From Bacillota bacterium (GTDB taxonomy: Bacteria; Bacillota_A; Clostridia; Lachnospirales; Lachnospiraceae), in the NCBI GenBank assembly GCA_023443925.1, contig JAEZSL010000077.1, forward strand, positions 1-30,535: a DNA stretch of 30,535 nt, in the 5' to 3' direction. Below, piece by piece: positions 1 through 8,517 of the stretch. The stretch's first letter is position 1, and every line of letters starts with the position of its first letter. The notes beneath the pieces are model-generated. The model made no database searches, was not told the origin of the DNA, and saw only the letters and a program-made list of their open reading frames with translations. The translations under genes and the position numbers were made by a program.

Positions 1-2
1 GG

Positions 3-149
3 TTGGAGGAATGTGCAGATTGGTCTAAACACGCTGTTGGTTATTTCGGAGAATTAGCGGAACTGACAATATCTCAGATTGCAAAGAATGATATTGAAGT
101 GCTTGACGTAATCAAGAAAGTTATTAAAAGCTTATCAAACCAGGAGTGA
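3..149 (+). CDS. C-terminal end of an unidentified protein (partial, 5' end outside window)
   Basis: An open frame enters from the left edge and ends in TGA at 147-149, giving 48 C-terminal residues. They are acidic and amphipathic, with a helix-like segment rich in Leu, Ile, Glu and Lys and a final SNQE. The composition fits the all-helical C-terminal half of a small regulator or a helical cytoplasmic protein, but no family can be named from so little. The other two plus-strand frames stop within the first 60 bases, which supports this frame. Confidence 0.5.
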   Translation: MEECADWSKHAVGYFGELAELTISQIAKNDIEVLDVIKKVIKSLSNQE

Positions 150-293
150 TTTTTATGGCCATTATTCAACTCGTGGAAATGTGTCAAAGAATTATGATAA
201 GCTGTGTATTCCAATGCTTCAGAGGAATCGCTAAGGAAGTAAAATCGTGAGCAGTAATTTCACTTATCTCAAACTAGCAGGGGGGAATAAAGG
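150..293. other. Short spacer with no convincing gene
   Basis: An ATG at 155 opens a 31-codon frame ending at 250. It has no ribosome binding site and an unnatural composition, so it is probably not a gene. A purine-rich stretch (GGGGGAATAAAGG, about 281-293) just before 294 is the old ribosome binding site of the decayed hydrolase that follows. Confidence 0.4.
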
Positions 294-652
294 GTGATAA
301 TTAAATGGTTTCCACGTTCATGGATTCAGATAAAAACATCAGAGTATGTCATCTATATTGATCCATCCTATATGAGCACATATTTTAAAAAATATAATTA
401 TATTTTTCCGGAGATACCGACGTTATTCCGGAGATGAAAGATCTAAATAATATTGATATTGCCATTATTCCAATTGGCGGAATATTTACCATGGATATAA
501 ACGAAGCTTATGAAGCTGCGCTTACAATAATGCCCAAAATGGTAATACCGGTTCACCATTTAAAAGCAAGTCCATTGGAATTTAAGATGAAATTAGAAAA
601 AGCAGGTATAGATGTAATTGCGCCAACCATAGGAGAAGAAGTAGAAGTATAA
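294..652 (+). pseudogene. Remnant of a metallo-beta-lactamase-fold metal-dependent hydrolase (internal deletion)
   Basis: From a GTG at 294 the sequence reads like the N-terminus of a small MBL-fold hydrolase of the YtnP/UPF0173-like type (IIKWFPRSWIQIKTSEYVIYIDPS). It runs to about 408. A different frame then takes over at 410 with GDTDVIPEMKDL and continues through GGIFTMDINEA and IPVHHLKASPLEFK to TAA at 652. In intact relatives, as I recall them, roughly 100-120 residues lie between these parts, including the HxHxDH zinc-binding motif. Here that section is missing and the two ends are joined out of frame. The remaining open frame from ATG 434 encodes only 72 residues. I infer an inactive gene. 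A short expressed C-terminal peptide is possible but unlikely to be catalytic. Confidence 0.75.
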
Positions 653-692
653 AAATATATTCATGATAGTTTGAACCTCTTTTAAATTCAGA

Positions 693-721
693 TTGCCTCA
701 TTTAAACATTTGATTTATAAT
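693..721 (+). promoter_or_regulatory. Sigma-A-type promoter for the MATE gene
   Basis: TTGCCT at 693-698 is followed by a 17-bp spacer and a perfect TATAAT at 716-721, 39 bp ahead of the start codon at 761. Spacing and the -10 box match the housekeeping consensus. Confidence 0.65.
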
Positions 722-760
722 TATATGGTTGCGTTAATCTGATGATAAAAGAGGTAGAGA

Positions 761-2128
761 ATGAACAAAAAGTGGTTTAAACTGGATAAAGGGGCAGACA
801 AAGAAATAATCTCACTGGCGTGGCCTTCCATTACCGAGCAGATACTTGAGATGATGGTAGGAATGGTTTCCACCATGTTTATGGGGAAAATAGGTGTTTT
901 TGCAGTGGCAGCCGTTGGTATGGTAAATATGCTTATGGGATTCCTGCAGACAGTTTTTTCAGGCTTATCCATCGGTACGACGGTTGTTATAGCAAGAGTA
1001 ACCGGGGAGGGCAATCATACAGAAGCAAAACGGGCATTAATACAATCCGGGTATATGGCTATCGTTCTCGGAGTGCTTTTGGCAGTGGTGGGCAGAATAT
1101 TTTCACTATCATTATTAAGCCTTTTTTTTGGTAAAGCAGAACCGGAGGTTTTTCAAGCCGGAATCAGTTATTTTAATATAGTTCTGATAAATCTACCTTT
1201 TCTTGTACTTGATATCATAGTTTCAGGAGCCATGAGAGGAGCCGGAGATACAAAAACGCCAATGATAATTACCGGCGGAGTAAATATTATAAATATAATA
1301 TTAAATACAATATTGATATTCGGTGTACCTTTCCTACATATCCCCGCATTTGGTATTGTGGGTTCGGCTATAGCAGTCACAATTTCAAGAATTATTGGTG
1401 TAACTGTCAGAGTTTTGGTTTTATATAACTATAAAGGGCTCAAGCTTAATCTAAGCCTTAAGGACGACTACATTATTAAGCCGGAATTAATTAAGAGAAT
1501 TGTCAGGATCGGTATACCAGGTTTCATTGAGCAGGCCGTAATGCAGGGAGGTTTCCTTATGGTGCAGATTATTATTGTTCCGCTGGGAACAGTAGCTATG
1601 GCTGCGTATCAGATCGGCTTAAATATAAATGCACTTGCTTTCTTCCCGATATTCGGTTTTGCCATAGCAAATACCACTCTGGTAGGACAAAGCCTTGGGG
1701 AAGAAAATCACCAAAAGGCTGAAATTTATTCCCGGGAGAGTTTGAAGATTACAATGGCTGTGGGCTTTTTCATCGGTATTTTTATGATTATATTTTCAAA
1801 ATATCTTGCGGCTTTGTATACCAGTGATCCTCTTGTAATGAAAGAATCCATCGGTATTGTCTGTACCTTTGGAGTGATAGAACCATTGCTGGCGATACTA
1901 AATCTTTGTTCAGCAACCTTAAAAGCAGCCGGTGACATCAAGTTTGTTATGGTTACTTCCTTTGTAGGACTGTGGACGTTCAGAGTTATCTTGTCCTATC
2001 TGCTTATTCATATGTTTGGAATTGGTTTGACGGCGGTTATGATTGGTATATTCTTCGATTTTTGTTCCAGGTCGATTATGTATCTAATCAGGGTACATAA
2101 CGGAAAATGGAAATACATTAGAATATAA
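761..2128 (+). CDS. MATE family multidrug/cation-coupled efflux protein
   Basis: 455 residues, the usual MATE length, made almost wholly of hydrophobic helices (about 12 predicted membrane segments). The N-terminus carries the typical KEIISLAWPSITEQILEMM opening and an early VGMVSTMFMGKIG segment. SGAMRGAGDTKTPM before helix 5 and the equivalent CSATLKAAGDIKFVM in the second half reflect the family's internal two-fold repeat. MATE proteins export drugs or metabolites in exchange for Na+ or H+ at the cytoplasmic membrane; the substrate cannot be told here. The start at ATG 761 follows AAAGAGGTAGAG and has its own promoter at 693-721. The gene appears monocistronic, since a 350-bp gap follows. 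Confidence 0.92.
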   Translation: MNKKWFKLDKGADKEIISLAWPSITEQILEMMVGMVSTMFMGKIGVFAVAAVGMVNMLMGFLQTVFSGLSIGTTVVIARVTGEGNHTEAKRALIQSGYMAIVLGVLLAVVGRIFSLSLLSLFFGKAEPEVFQAGISYFNIVLINLPFLVLDIIVSGAMRGAGDTKTPMIITGGVNIINIILNTILIFGVPFLHIPAFGIVGSAIAVTISRIIGVTVRVLVLYNYKGLKLNLSLKDDYIIKPELIKRIVRIGIPGFIEQAVMQGGFLMVQIIIVPLGTVAMAAYQIGLNINALAFFPIFGFAIANTTLVGQSLGEENHQKAEIYSRESLKITMAVGFFIGIFMIIFSKYLAALYTSDPLVMKESIGIVCTFGVIEPLLAILNLCSATLKAAGDIKFVMVTSFVGLWTFRVILSYLLIHMFGIGLTAVMIGIFFDFCSRSIMYLIRVHNGKWKYIRI

Positions 2129-2535
2129 TAAAGGATCAAAAGCCAGAAATAGAACGATGAAATGAAATATATAAACGACCTGAAACAAGAAATAGAATAC
2201 GGAATAATATAAAAATTTCGTACTATAATTAAATACTTATGTAAGGGATGAGATTGGGATACCAAAGGTAAACAGGTGAACTGTCAAGAGATAAATAGTG
2301 GGGCCGTTATGACATCCATTCTATGCTTCAGGCTAATTGGAATGTTGGCTTGCTAAGATGGTATACAGATTATAATTTTTATAATATAATATCCCTATCT
2401 TTTATAATTTGGAAAGAAAAGCAAACTGGTTCCTGTACCAGGCTTAGGCAGAGAAGAACAGATTAAAGGGTCTTTGGGATGCTTAAGGAATATCTGTATT
2501 TACAAATAATCATTTTTACACAAGGAGAGAATTTC
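2129..2535. other. Intergenic region upstream of asnA
   Basis: About 400 bp without a supported gene. It holds AT-rich stretches with several TATAAT-like hexamers around 2371-2410, any of which could serve as the asnA promoter. A small hairpin lies at 2426-2441 (CTGGT/ACCAG). I looked for a T-box leader, common before asparagine genes in Firmicutes, but the AGGGTGG-type antiterminator sequence is absent. No terminator for the MATE gene is obvious. Confidence 0.4.
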
Positions 2536-3540
2536 ATGCACTATATACCAGAGGGTTATTCAAGCAAAACAACATTAAGAGAAACAGAAGTAGCGATTAA
2601 ACTGATTAAGGATTATTTTGAAAATAGTCTGGCAAAAAAGTTAAATCTGACAAGGGTTTCAGCACCATTATTTGTGCTGCCGGAAACAGGATTAAATGAT
2701 AATTTAAATGGTGTTGAACATCCGGTTTCATTCGCCGGAGTTGGCACACAAAATAGAAACTGTGAAGTAGTCCAATCCCTTGCAAAATGGAAGAGACAGG
2801 CTCTTAAGAGATATAAGTTTGGCGTTGGAGAAGGTTTGTATACGGATATGAATGCAATCCGATGTGATGAGACGCTGGATAATATTCATTCGATCTATGT
2901 GGATCAATGGGATTGGGAAAAAGTAATATTAAAAGAAGAAAGAACCATTGATCATTTAAAAAGAACGGTTAACAAAATTTATGAAGCATTTTTAGAAACG
3001 GAACAATTTGTTGCCGGAAAGTTTAACCAGTTTGAGGCTAAATTACCCAAGGAAGTTATATTTATTACGAGTCAGGAATTATTTGACTTATATCCTGAAC
3101 TTTCTGCGAAAGACAGGGAAGCGGCTTTTGTGAGAGAAAAAGGAGCAATATTTATAATGCAAATCGGTGATAAGCTGTTGAATGGGGAAAGGCATGATGG
3201 ACGTGCACCGGACTATGATGATTGGAGTTTAAACGGTGATTTGATTTTATATCACAAACTTTTAGACATCGCCTTTGAAGTATCCTCAATGGGAATCAGG
3301 GTTGATGCAGAAGCAATGGACAAACAGCTTACGAAAGCAAGTGCTGATGATAGAAGGGGACTGCCTTATCACCAGGATATTCTGAATAACAGGCTGCCAT
3401 TTACCATCGGGGGTGGAATCGGACAGTCCAGAATTTGTATGTATTTTATGGATAAGGTGCATATAGGTGAAGTTCAGGCATCCGTATGGGAAGACGGTAT
3501 GGTAGAGGACATGGACGAGAAAGGTGTTGTAATATTATAG
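2536..3540 (+). CDS. asnA: Aspartate--ammonia ligase (asparagine synthetase A)
   Basis: 334 residues from ATG 2536, matching the roughly 330 of AsnA. It makes asparagine from aspartate, ammonia and ATP through an aspartyl-adenylate in the cytoplasm and shares the class II aminoacyl-tRNA synthetase fold. Diagnostic stretches are ETGLNDNLNGVEHPVSF near the N-terminus, the EVVQSLAKWKRQAL segment, GLYTDMNAIRCDE, SIYVDQWDWEKVI and the C-terminal class II motif 3 region TIGGGIGQSRICMYFM. The in-frame upstream start at 2479 is rejected: AAGGAGAG at 2522-2529 sits 6-7 nt before ATG 2536, and homology begins there. It appears to be a single-gene unit. Confidence 0.95.
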   Translation: MHYIPEGYSSKTTLRETEVAIKLIKDYFENSLAKKLNLTRVSAPLFVLPETGLNDNLNGVEHPVSFAGVGTQNRNCEVVQSLAKWKRQALKRYKFGVGEGLYTDMNAIRCDETLDNIHSIYVDQWDWEKVILKEERTIDHLKRTVNKIYEAFLETEQFVAGKFNQFEAKLPKEVIFITSQELFDLYPELSAKDREAAFVREKGAIFIMQIGDKLLNGERHDGRAPDYDDWSLNGDLILYHKLLDIAFEVSSMGIRVDAEAMDKQLTKASADDRRGLPYHQDILNNRLPFTIGGGIGQSRICMYFMDKVHIGEVQASVWEDGMVEDMDEKGVVIL

Positions 3541-3567
3541 TTATATAAATGTAGAGGAAGATGGTAT

Positions 3568-3650
3568 TACTAATATCAAAATTATACTAATATCAAAATT
3601 ATACTAATATTAAAATTATTCTGATACTAAAATTATCTAATATTAAAATT
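3568..3650 (+). repeat. Five tandem copies of an AT-rich 17-bp unit
   Basis: The unit TACTAATATCAAAATTA occurs at 3568-3584 and 3585-3601 (identical), at 3602-3618 with one change, then as diverged copies at 3619-3635 and 3636-3650. It lies between asnA and the following membrane protein gene. The unit length allows copy-number change by slippage, and the repeat lies within 50 bp of the next start codon. Confidence 0.85.
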
Positions 3651-3700
3651 CAACCTGATTCAACGAATAATCTTTATTCCTTAAAGAAAGCGTGGATATA

Positions 3701-4219
3701 ATGAATGCAGTTCTGCTATTAGTACCGTTTATACTTATAAGGTTCGTGCTTTTAAACATATTAGACAAGGAATCTTTAACACGAGCAGCTTTCTTCGCCC
3801 CGCTGGTTGGAAAAGAGAGAGTGGCGTACTTGTTTTATCAGATTTCAAACCTTTTGTTCTTTGCATATCTATGCTTTCTAAAAATAACAATTGATTCTTA
3901 TTGGTTTTATGCCGGTTTAGCCGTATATGGCTTAGGAGTCATATTGTGTATTGTGTCTGTTACAAATTATGCAAAACCTGCGGAGAATGGTATTAATCTT
4001 CATGGACTTTACCAGGTTTCCCGCAACCCGATGTATGTAGCATATTTCATTTATTTTTTAGGTTGTGTACTACTTACACAGTCATTTATATTACTTGCGG
4101 TACTATTGATTTTTCAGATATCTGCCCATTGGATTATTCTATCGGAAGAAAGATGGTGTATTGAGAAATTTGGGCAGGTGTATGTAAATTATATGAATAA
4201 AGTAAGGCGGTATATTTAA
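3701..4219 (+). CDS. Isoprenylcysteine carboxyl methyltransferase (ICMT/PEMT)-like membrane protein
   Basis: 172 residues with four or five hydrophobic helices. The C-terminal half has the hallmark of the ICMT/PEMT methyltransferase group: GLYQVSRNPMYVAYFIYFLG followed by EERWCIEKFGQVYVNYMNKVRRYI, with the RNPMY, EE and RY positions that bind S-adenosylmethionine in the family. The bacterial substrate is unknown; such proteins methylate small molecules or lipids at the membrane. A GTG at 3692 is in frame, but AAAGAAAG at 3683-3690 would touch it, so ATG 3701 with about 10 nt spacing is the better start. A terminator at 4253-4285 ends the unit. Confidence 0.78.
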   Translation: MNAVLLLVPFILIRFVLLNILDKESLTRAAFFAPLVGKERVAYLFYQISNLLFFAYLCFLKITIDSYWFYAGLAVYGLGVILCIVSVTNYAKPAENGINLHGLYQVSRNPMYVAYFIYFLGCVLLTQSFILLAVLLIFQISAHWIILSEERWCIEKFGQVYVNYMNKVRRYI

Positions 4220-4252
4220 AAGATATATTCCTTTAATACCTAGAAAGGGAGT

Positions 4253-4285
4253 GATTAAGATTTTAATCTTAGTCGGTTCTTTTTT
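4253..4285 (+). terminator. Rho-independent terminator after the ICMT-like gene
   Basis: GATTAAGATT at 4253-4262 pairs with AATCTTAGTC at 4265-4274 across a TT loop with one G-U pair, followed by GG and a T-rich tail TTCTTTTTT to 4285. It lies 34 bp after the stop codon at 4219. Confidence 0.75.
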
Positions 4286-4303
4286 GGGGTAACATCTGGG
4301 ATT

Positions 4304-4398
4304 GGGTGCTGTCGGTCAGAGGCTTTATTGCGGACAAGTCTTCAATGGGCCATGACCCAGAGGTACTGAGCCAATAACCCATTCTTTCACCGGCACCC
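4304..4398. other. Non-coding stretch able to form a long-range nested stem
   Basis: GGGTGC (4304-4309) and CGGT (4313-4316) pair with GCACCC (4393-4398) and ACCG (4389-4392), leaving a 3-nt bulge. Inside, AATGGG (4344-4349) pairs with CCCATT (4378-4383). The segment is richer in G+C than its surroundings and lies between two convergent genes. Reading frames here are short and lack ribosome binding sites. It may be a structured RNA or a remnant of lost sequence. Confidence 0.3.
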
Positions 4399-4467
4399 TG
4401 AAAATGTCAAAGTCAAAATGAAAATCGCTGCGTATACAACACTATTTATATCACTTTCTTATTCATT

Positions 4468-6150
4468 CTAGATATCCAGTATAAAATAAAAACAGATTCC
4501 CCGGTCATTGGATTCGGCACCATAAGAGCAGCCATGGCCTTCCAGTATAGATTTTACTATGGCAAGGCCTAGTCCGGTTCCTTCCACATCCCGGTTATGT
4601 GAGATATCGGCTTTATAAAAACGATCCCAGATTCTGTTTAAAACCTCATCACTTAGTTTAGGACAGTTATTTTCAATACAGATTCTTTGCCTGTTTCCAG
4701 AACGTTCACCGACGATTCTAATGACCGAACCAAAGTCACAGTATTTTGCGGCATTCCCAATCAGATTCTTAAGAACGCGTTCAATTTTTTGCCCATCCAT
4801 TATAACAGTTCCAAATTTTCCTGTCAGTTCAAAAGTTACTTCCTTACCTTTTACTATATCGGAAAAGACTTGTATCGAATTATACAGTAACGGCTTGATA
4901 TCCGAAGGATTTTTGTTATAGGTGACCACACCGGCATCAAATTTTGAAATTTCCAGCATTTCCAGGAGCATTTGATCCATATGGGTGATTTCGTTTAGAA
5001 TTACTTCCATGTAATGTTCTTTTTTTTCTGCTTTCACTCCATCCCGGATACCTTCGGTAAAACTTCTGATTACACCTAGAGGTGTCTTTAATTCGTGGGA
5101 TACATTGGCAACAAATTCTTTTCTCGCTTTTTCCTGTCGCACTTCATTCTCATAATCTTCAGTTAATTTAGCATTGGCCAGGCTTAAGTCATCCAAAGCA
5201 TCCTTTAGATTGACGGATAATGTATTTAGACTGGCAGACAAAGCTCCTAACTCATCCTTGCGGTTTATATCGGAAAAGATTCCAAGTTCCATATTAGCCA
5301 TGCGGTTTGCTGTATCGGTTATACTCATAATAGGCTTTGAGATAGTTCTTGAATATACGATTACCATGATAATGGATAGAAGGATGGAAGCACTTATTAA
5401 AAAAGGGAAAAAGCGTAGCAGAAACCGGGTAACCTCATCTACGGACTGGAGAGACAAATTTACACTGGTAACCTTAATTTCACCGTTGTTTAACGTGCTT
5501 CGTTTGGTAAAATTCACTTGCCTGTAATTCGTAGAAGGGATGGTGCTTATAGTATAAGAAACACCTTTTTTCTCATAAGATTCAACCATACTGCCTATAT
5601 CCCAGGTAGTCGTTAGAGATGCCGGATAGAGTACAAGGCTGCCGTTAATTGTTGCGGAAGATACAGTTGCAAAAGCAGTGGCAGCGGCTAATGGAGTACG
5701 GGTTATGGATAGGGAATCATTAACTGGAAAGTAGTTTGGAACTGTAAATCTTGGACCGGTATATAAAAAATCAGGGAAAACGTCATCAATCGTATTTGCA
5801 GTGATTATGTTGATAGGATAATCCTTCTGTAAAACAACATAATCCGGAACAGTAACCCCTTGTATTGCTTCGGCTGGTTTTGCACTTACGGTTAGCTCAG
5901 GTTGTATACTCATGGTCACATTCTGGCTTTTCATAAATTTCGATACTTCGGAATAGAGTTGTTCATCCGACCAATGGTTATTTTTAAGTTCCGCTGTAAA
6001 TTCGTTAATGGAATTTACCATCTGGTTGATTTTTTCCGGTTCATAAAAACGGTTGAAATATAAATATAAAGACCCAATTATACCAAAGATCAGCAGCAGA
6101 AAAGATCCAAGGGTTAGTAGCAGCATTTTTACAGACAGAGATATTCTCAT
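4468..6150 (-). CDS. Membrane sensor histidine kinase with HAMP domain
   Basis: 560 residues. A membrane helix at about 8-31 and another at 244-267 enclose an external sensor region of about 210 residues. A HAMP linker (about 268-320) leads to the HisKA motif FVANVSHELKTPLG with phospho-acceptor His352. The ATP-binding part has the N box NLIGNAAKY (Asn466), FYKADISHNRDVEGTGLGLAI and the final glycine-rich stretch. A TTG 12 nt upstream is in frame, but GGAGGATACT is the ribosome binding site for ATG at 6150, which is taken as the start. The response regulator gene lies upstream on the same strand (121 bp away), so the order is regulator then kinase. The sensor domain was not recognised; its signal is unknown, but the divergent PASTA/ABC genes suggest an envelope or peptidoglycan-related cue. 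Confidence 0.93.
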   Translation of the reverse strand: MRISLSVKMLLLTLGSFLLLIFGIIGSLYLYFNRFYEPEKINQMVNSINEFTAELKNNHWSDEQLYSEVSKFMKSQNVTMSIQPELTVSAKPAEAIQGVTVPDYVVLQKDYPINIITANTIDDVFPDFLYTGPRFTVPNYFPVNDSLSITRTPLAAATAFATVSSATINGSLVLYPASLTTTWDIGSMVESYEKKGVSYTISTIPSTNYRQVNFTKRSTLNNGEIKVTSVNLSLQSVDEVTRFLLRFFPFLISASILLSIIMVIVYSRTISKPIMSITDTANRMANMELGIFSDINRKDELGALSASLNTLSVNLKDALDDLSLANAKLTEDYENEVRQEKARKEFVANVSHELKTPLGVIRSFTEGIRDGVKAEKKEHYMEVILNEITHMDQMLLEMLEISKFDAGVVTYNKNPSDIKPLLYNSIQVFSDIVKGKEVTFELTGKFGTVIMDGQKIERVLKNLIGNAAKYCDFGSVIRIVGERSGNRQRICIENNCPKLSDEVLNRIWDRFYKADISHNRDVEGTGLGLAIVKSILEGHGCSYGAESNDRGICFYFILDI

Positions 6151-6271
6151 AGTATCCTCCAATAGTTGGGAACTTAGTTCTTTCCTTTTTCAGCCCTAAT
6201 ATAATAATTGCCAAACCATCCGGCAGAAATATATTTACCATGCTGCATTAATTTGGTTTGGAGACTTTATG

Positions 6272-6949
6272 TCACTTTACTTCAAATTTATAACCAACAC
6301 CAATTACCGTCTGAATATAGCGAGAGCAGTCACCCAGTTTTCTGCGCAGGGTTTTAATATTAGTATCCACCACTCTTCCATCTCCAAAATAATCATAACC
6401 CCAGATTACATTAATTAATGCATCACGGCGGTATACCTTTCCAGGGGTTTCCATGAGCTTTAACAGTAGTTCATATTCTTTTACCGTTAAGAGCAGTTCT
6501 TTACCGGAGAGGGTCACCGAATAAGCTTCTTTGTTAATGGCAATTTCCTTATGCCGTATTATGGTGTCTGGGGCGGCAGTGTTTGGCATGCTTCTTTTTA
6601 GAAGAGCTGACATGGCTGCCAGCAATACCTTAGGGCTAAAGGGTTTTGTTATATATTCGTCTGCCCCAAGTTCATAACCTAAGAGCTTGTCTTCCTCTTC
6701 ACTGCGGGCACTTAATATGATAATCAGGACATCGGATTTACTGCGTATGCGCCGGCATACGGACCAGCCATCCAATTTAGGTATCATGATATCTAATATA
6801 ACCAATTGGATCGTTTCATGTTCAAACAGGGTCAACGCCTCGATACCGTCAGCGGCACTATATACCTGATAACCGTCTGTTTCCAGATAATCTGCCAGAA
6901 TCTCATTCATTTTTTTATCATCTTCCACAATCAGTACATTAAAGTTCAT
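6272..6949 (-). CDS. OmpR/PhoB-family response regulator
   Basis: 225 residues. The receiver domain has the acidic pair VEDDKK near residue 9-11, phospho-acceptor Asp53 in LVILDIMIP, the switch SAR at 80-82 and Lys102 in TKPF. The C-terminal winged helix contains LLTVKEYELLLKLMETPGKVYRRDALINVIWGYDYFGDGRVVDTNIKTLRRKLG and ends in VIGVGYKFEV. It should bind DNA direct repeats once phosphorylated by the adjacent kinase. The gene diverges from the ABC/PASTA operon across a 193-bp region, which makes that operon its probable target. An inverted repeat AACAC/GTGTT at 7000-7015 lies in the shared region. Confidence 0.94.
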   Translation of the reverse strand: MNFNVLIVEDDKKMNEILADYLETDGYQVYSAADGIEALTLFEHETIQLVILDIMIPKLDGWSVCRRIRSKSDVLIIILSARSEEEDKLLGYELGADEYITKPFSPKVLLAAMSALLKRSMPNTAAPDTIIRHKEIAINKEAYSVTLSGKELLLTVKEYELLLKLMETPGKVYRRDALINVIWGYDYFGDGRVVDTNIKTLRRKLGDCSRYIQTVIGVGYKFEVK

Positions 6950-7142
6950 AATACAAAACCTTTCATTATGTATTTAAAGTTATCTTATGTGCTTATTTTA
7001 ACACTTTGATGTGTTGTTTGTGTGAAAGGCAGGATAGCAAAAATTTCATAAAGTCCCCACTTCATTCTCACAGGAATCACACACAGAAACTCTAGAATTT
7101 AGTATAAGGCCATGAGCCAAGCGAAACAGGAGGAAAGATGAT
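6950..7142. promoter_or_regulatory. Divergent control region between the two-component genes and the ABC/PASTA operon
   Basis: The region carries promoters for both directions, though neither has a near-consensus pair I can name with confidence. Candidate control sites are AACAC-N6-GTGTT at 7000-7015, the nearby TGTGTTGTTTGTGTGA direct repeat of TGTGT (about 7010-7025), and TCACAGGAATCACACAC (about 7068-7084), which has related half-sites on the other strand. The ABC permease has a good ribosome binding site, CAGGAGGAAAG, ahead of 7143. Confidence 0.4.
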
Positions 7143-8501
7143 ATGAGAGCAATAAAACATGCGTTCCTAAGTCTTATTAGGAAACCCACCAAGGCTATAA
7201 TGATATTTGCAATATTATTTGTTGTATATGGCCTGGTATTTACAGGAATTATCATACAGAACAGTGTAATCTCATCCAAAGAATATGTGCGTAAGGAGTT
7301 AGGAGCCGTGGTTGAAATGAAAGGCAATTATATGAAAGCCATGGAAGATCAGCTGTCTCAGGAGGACTATTCCAAGTTAAACCTTTCAGCTTCCTTAGCC
7401 AGAGAAATTGCTAAAGATCCCTTAGTAAAGAATTTATATATCACAGAAATGGCGGGTGCGGGTAGTGATGATTTAAAAAGTGCGGTGAATATGGGAGGCG
7501 ATGAAGGCGGCGGAGTATCAGTTGCCATAGCCAGCCCGGTTTCCGGAGAGGGGACAAACTTCATGGTCATAGGCAGCAATGGGGATACCCCCCAGGAATT
7601 TGATGACGGAACTTATGTAATTACCCAAGGCCGGCTTCGGAATAAGGAAGATGAAGGAAAGGATACACTTTTACTGTCCGAGGAGTTTGCAGGTAAGAAT
7701 AATATATCGGTAGGAGACATCATCGACCTGACCTCCGGTACGGATAAGCAGATTTATTCTTTCGAAGTTATAGGTATTTTCAAAGGCAGCTCTTCTTTTA
7801 TGGTGGATCAGATGCATACCTCCTTAGAAAGCGTAAAAAAACTGAATAAAACACTGGCGGATGACAGTAATGCTGCTTCCGTAAGATTCCGGCTGAAGGA
7901 CCCTATGGATATTGATGCCTTTATTAATCAGCATAAAAAGCAAATGCCGAATGAATATATTACACTATATGCCAGTGACAATGAATACAAGTCTTTAACC
8001 AGACCCTTAGATTTAATCAGCACAGTAATATCCATTCTGCTGGTAGTGGTATTTGCCGCAGGCGCTATTATTATGCTGGCGATTATCACAATCTTTGTCC
8101 GGGACCGTAAATTTGAGATTGGATTGCTTTTATCAAGCGGTGAAGGAAAACTTAAGATATTATCTCAATTTTTAATGGAAATCCTTGTTGTTTCCATTAT
8201 AGCCTTTACTATTGCAGCAGCTGCCAGCAGGTTTTCCGCAGACTATGCCGCTTCCTGGATCGTAAAGAACCAGTTAGTAGAGGAAAATACCCAGGACAGC
8301 AGTGGGGTCATATCGATTGGTGCCTTATTTGGAAAAAATGAGGTTAAGATAAATGATGTGGCCAGAGAGTTTAAGGTATCGGTTGATGGGGAAGTGGTGC
8401 TTAACCTGTTAATGATTAGTTTTGGATTGGTACTTCTTTCGGCAGGGGCACCGTTACTTATTATTCTTTCCTATAAACCAAGGGAATCCTTACAGAATTA
8501 G
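7143..8501 (+). CDS. FtsX/MacB-type ABC transporter permease
   Basis: 452 residues with MacB/FtsX topology. One membrane helix (about 19-38) is followed by a large external domain (about 39-285), then three helices (about 291-317, 342-361 and 418-443). The stretch after helix 2 has the usual FVRDRKFEIGLLLSSGEGKLKIL coupling motif, where cytoplasmic contacts to the ATPase occur. Proteins of this type usually transmit force across the membrane rather than open a channel (MacB, LolCDE, FtsEX). The external domain has Gly- and Asp-rich loops (near 107-125) and matches no subfamily I can name. ATG 7143 is set by CAGGAGGAAAG; an ATG at 7138 stops after two codons. The ATPase gene follows 16 bp later. 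Confidence 0.88.
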   Translation: MRAIKHAFLSLIRKPTKAIMIFAILFVVYGLVFTGIIIQNSVISSKEYVRKELGAVVEMKGNYMKAMEDQLSQEDYSKLNLSASLAREIAKDPLVKNLYITEMAGAGSDDLKSAVNMGGDEGGGVSVAIASPVSGEGTNFMVIGSNGDTPQEFDDGTYVITQGRLRNKEDEGKDTLLLSEEFAGKNNISVGDIIDLTSGTDKQIYSFEVIGIFKGSSSFMVDQMHTSLESVKKLNKTLADDSNAASVRFRLKDPMDIDAFINQHKKQMPNEYITLYASDNEYKSLTRPLDLISTVISILLVVVFAAGAIIMLAIITIFVRDRKFEIGLLLSSGEGKLKILSQFLMEILVVSIIAFTIAAAASRFSADYAASWIVKNQLVEENTQDSSGVISIGALFGKNEVKINDVAREFKVSVDGEVVLNLLMISFGLVLLSAGAPLLIILSYKPRESLQN

Positions 8502-8517
8502 AAAGAGAGGCAACGAA

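Noticed and set aside
155..250. 31-codon ORF
   Set aside because: No ribosome binding site, odd composition (many Cys/Met), no recognisable domain.
2129..2535. T-box leader before asnA
   Set aside because: The gene class often has one, but the conserved AGGGTGG antiterminator sequence and a following terminator are not present.
3568..3650. CRISPR array
   Set aside because: The units are directly joined 17-bp repeats without spacers, and no cas gene is nearby.
4290..4375. Short plus-strand ORF ending EVLSQ
   Set aside because: About 34 codons, no start with a ribosome binding site, overlapping a foldable region.
5174..5527. 117-codon plus-strand ORF opposite the histidine kinase
   Set aside because: It lies wholly antisense to a well-supported kinase gene and has no domain of its own.
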